From contig CAINLJ010000148.1 of assembly GCA_903850335.1 (NCBI GenBank), forward strand, positions 1 through 33,646: a stretch of DNA of 33,646 nt. Reading direction: 5' to 3'. Shown one piece after another: positions 33,513 through 33,646 of the stretch (positions are counted from its first letter, which is position 1; the number at the start of each line of letters is the position of its first letter). Origin of the DNA: an uncultured Bacteroidia bacterium. GTDB lineage: Bacteria > Bacteroidota > Bacteroidia > Bacteroidales > Prolixibacteraceae. Position numbers and translations under genes: made by a program. The notes beneath the pieces are model-generated. The model saw nothing but the letters and a program-made list of their open reading frames with translations, was not told where the DNA came from and searched no databases.

Positions 33513-33646
33513 ATGAACAGAGAAGAAATTGAACCTATTATTGAGAAATACCAGGAGCTATCTATGAAAATAGAATCCTGCAGTGAACAGGAATATGAGA
33601 AAATTATGGAGCAAAATCCTGATTTAGAGGAAATCACAGATTCAGA
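33513..33646 (+). CDS. Unknown small protein, cut by window edge
   Basis: An open frame of 44 codons from an ATG runs off the right edge. The visible part is acidic and helical (MNREEIEPIIEKYQELSMKI, then EQEYEKIMEQNP). No family is recognised and the full length is unknown. Confidence 0.45.
   Translation, partial: MNREEIEPIIEKYQELSMKIESCSEQEYEKIMEQNPDLEEITDS

Overview
The window looks like an accessory defence island of a member of the Bacteroidota. The support is AT-rich coding DNA, tight gene packing without strong Shine-Dalgarno sites, Bacteroidota-type IS66 elements, and a possible TTTG/TTTG promoter. The genus cannot be named from this sequence.

Layout. (1) 1-2862 is a nest of two IS66 elements: one incomplete copy has inserted into the transposase gene of another, which itself sits in the 3' end of a reverse transcriptase gene. 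(2) 2863-4737 (minus) is a probable retron. It has a reverse transcriptase with the retron VTG motif and, directly upstream, a 201-nt region bounded by an 11-bp inverted repeat that fits a retron msr-msd RNA. (3) 4898-5911 (plus) is a WYL-domain regulator divergent from the retron. The shared intergenic region carries a 7-bp-arm palindrome and repeated half-sites. (4) 5924-8421 (minus) holds an unknown protein, a VWA protein and a macro-domain protein with a HEPN/DUF4145-like tail.

(5) 8530-24389 (minus) is a rearranged type 1 BREX locus. Read 5' to 3' it contains a 154-codon remnant of brxC, a small repeat ORF, pglX, mcrB, mcrC, fic, an AlbA/GHKL ATP-binding gene, pglZ (type B) and brxL. No brxA or brxB is visible. 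A fossil of a second pglX 3' end lies between mcrC and fic, so mcrBC is bracketed by pglX ends. (6) At about 24,390-24,400 the brxC remnant meets head-to-head a SNF2-type helicase gene that also lacks its 5' end. One deletion or recombination appears to have removed both N-termini and everything between.

(7) 24486-33646 (plus) is a compact run. It holds the truncated SNF2 helicase, an actin/Hsp70-fold ATPase, a BCS1-like AAA ATPase, a DnaA-like protein with a dead P-loop, a calcineurin-like phosphoesterase, a small acidic protein, a second DnaA-like ATPase with an intact P-loop, and unknown genes. It matches no named system I can recall and is the best candidate for undescribed biology, together with the retron and the palindromic repeats before pglX.

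Functionally, the left and centre combine several anti-phage strategies: retron, BREX methylation and exclusion, McrBC cleavage of modified DNA, Fic modification, and possible ADP-ribose sensing. Several of these show damage (the RT tail, brxC, and the helicase 5' end), so the island looks partly decayed or mid-rearrangement. All functional statements are inferred from sequence motifs; no database search was possible.
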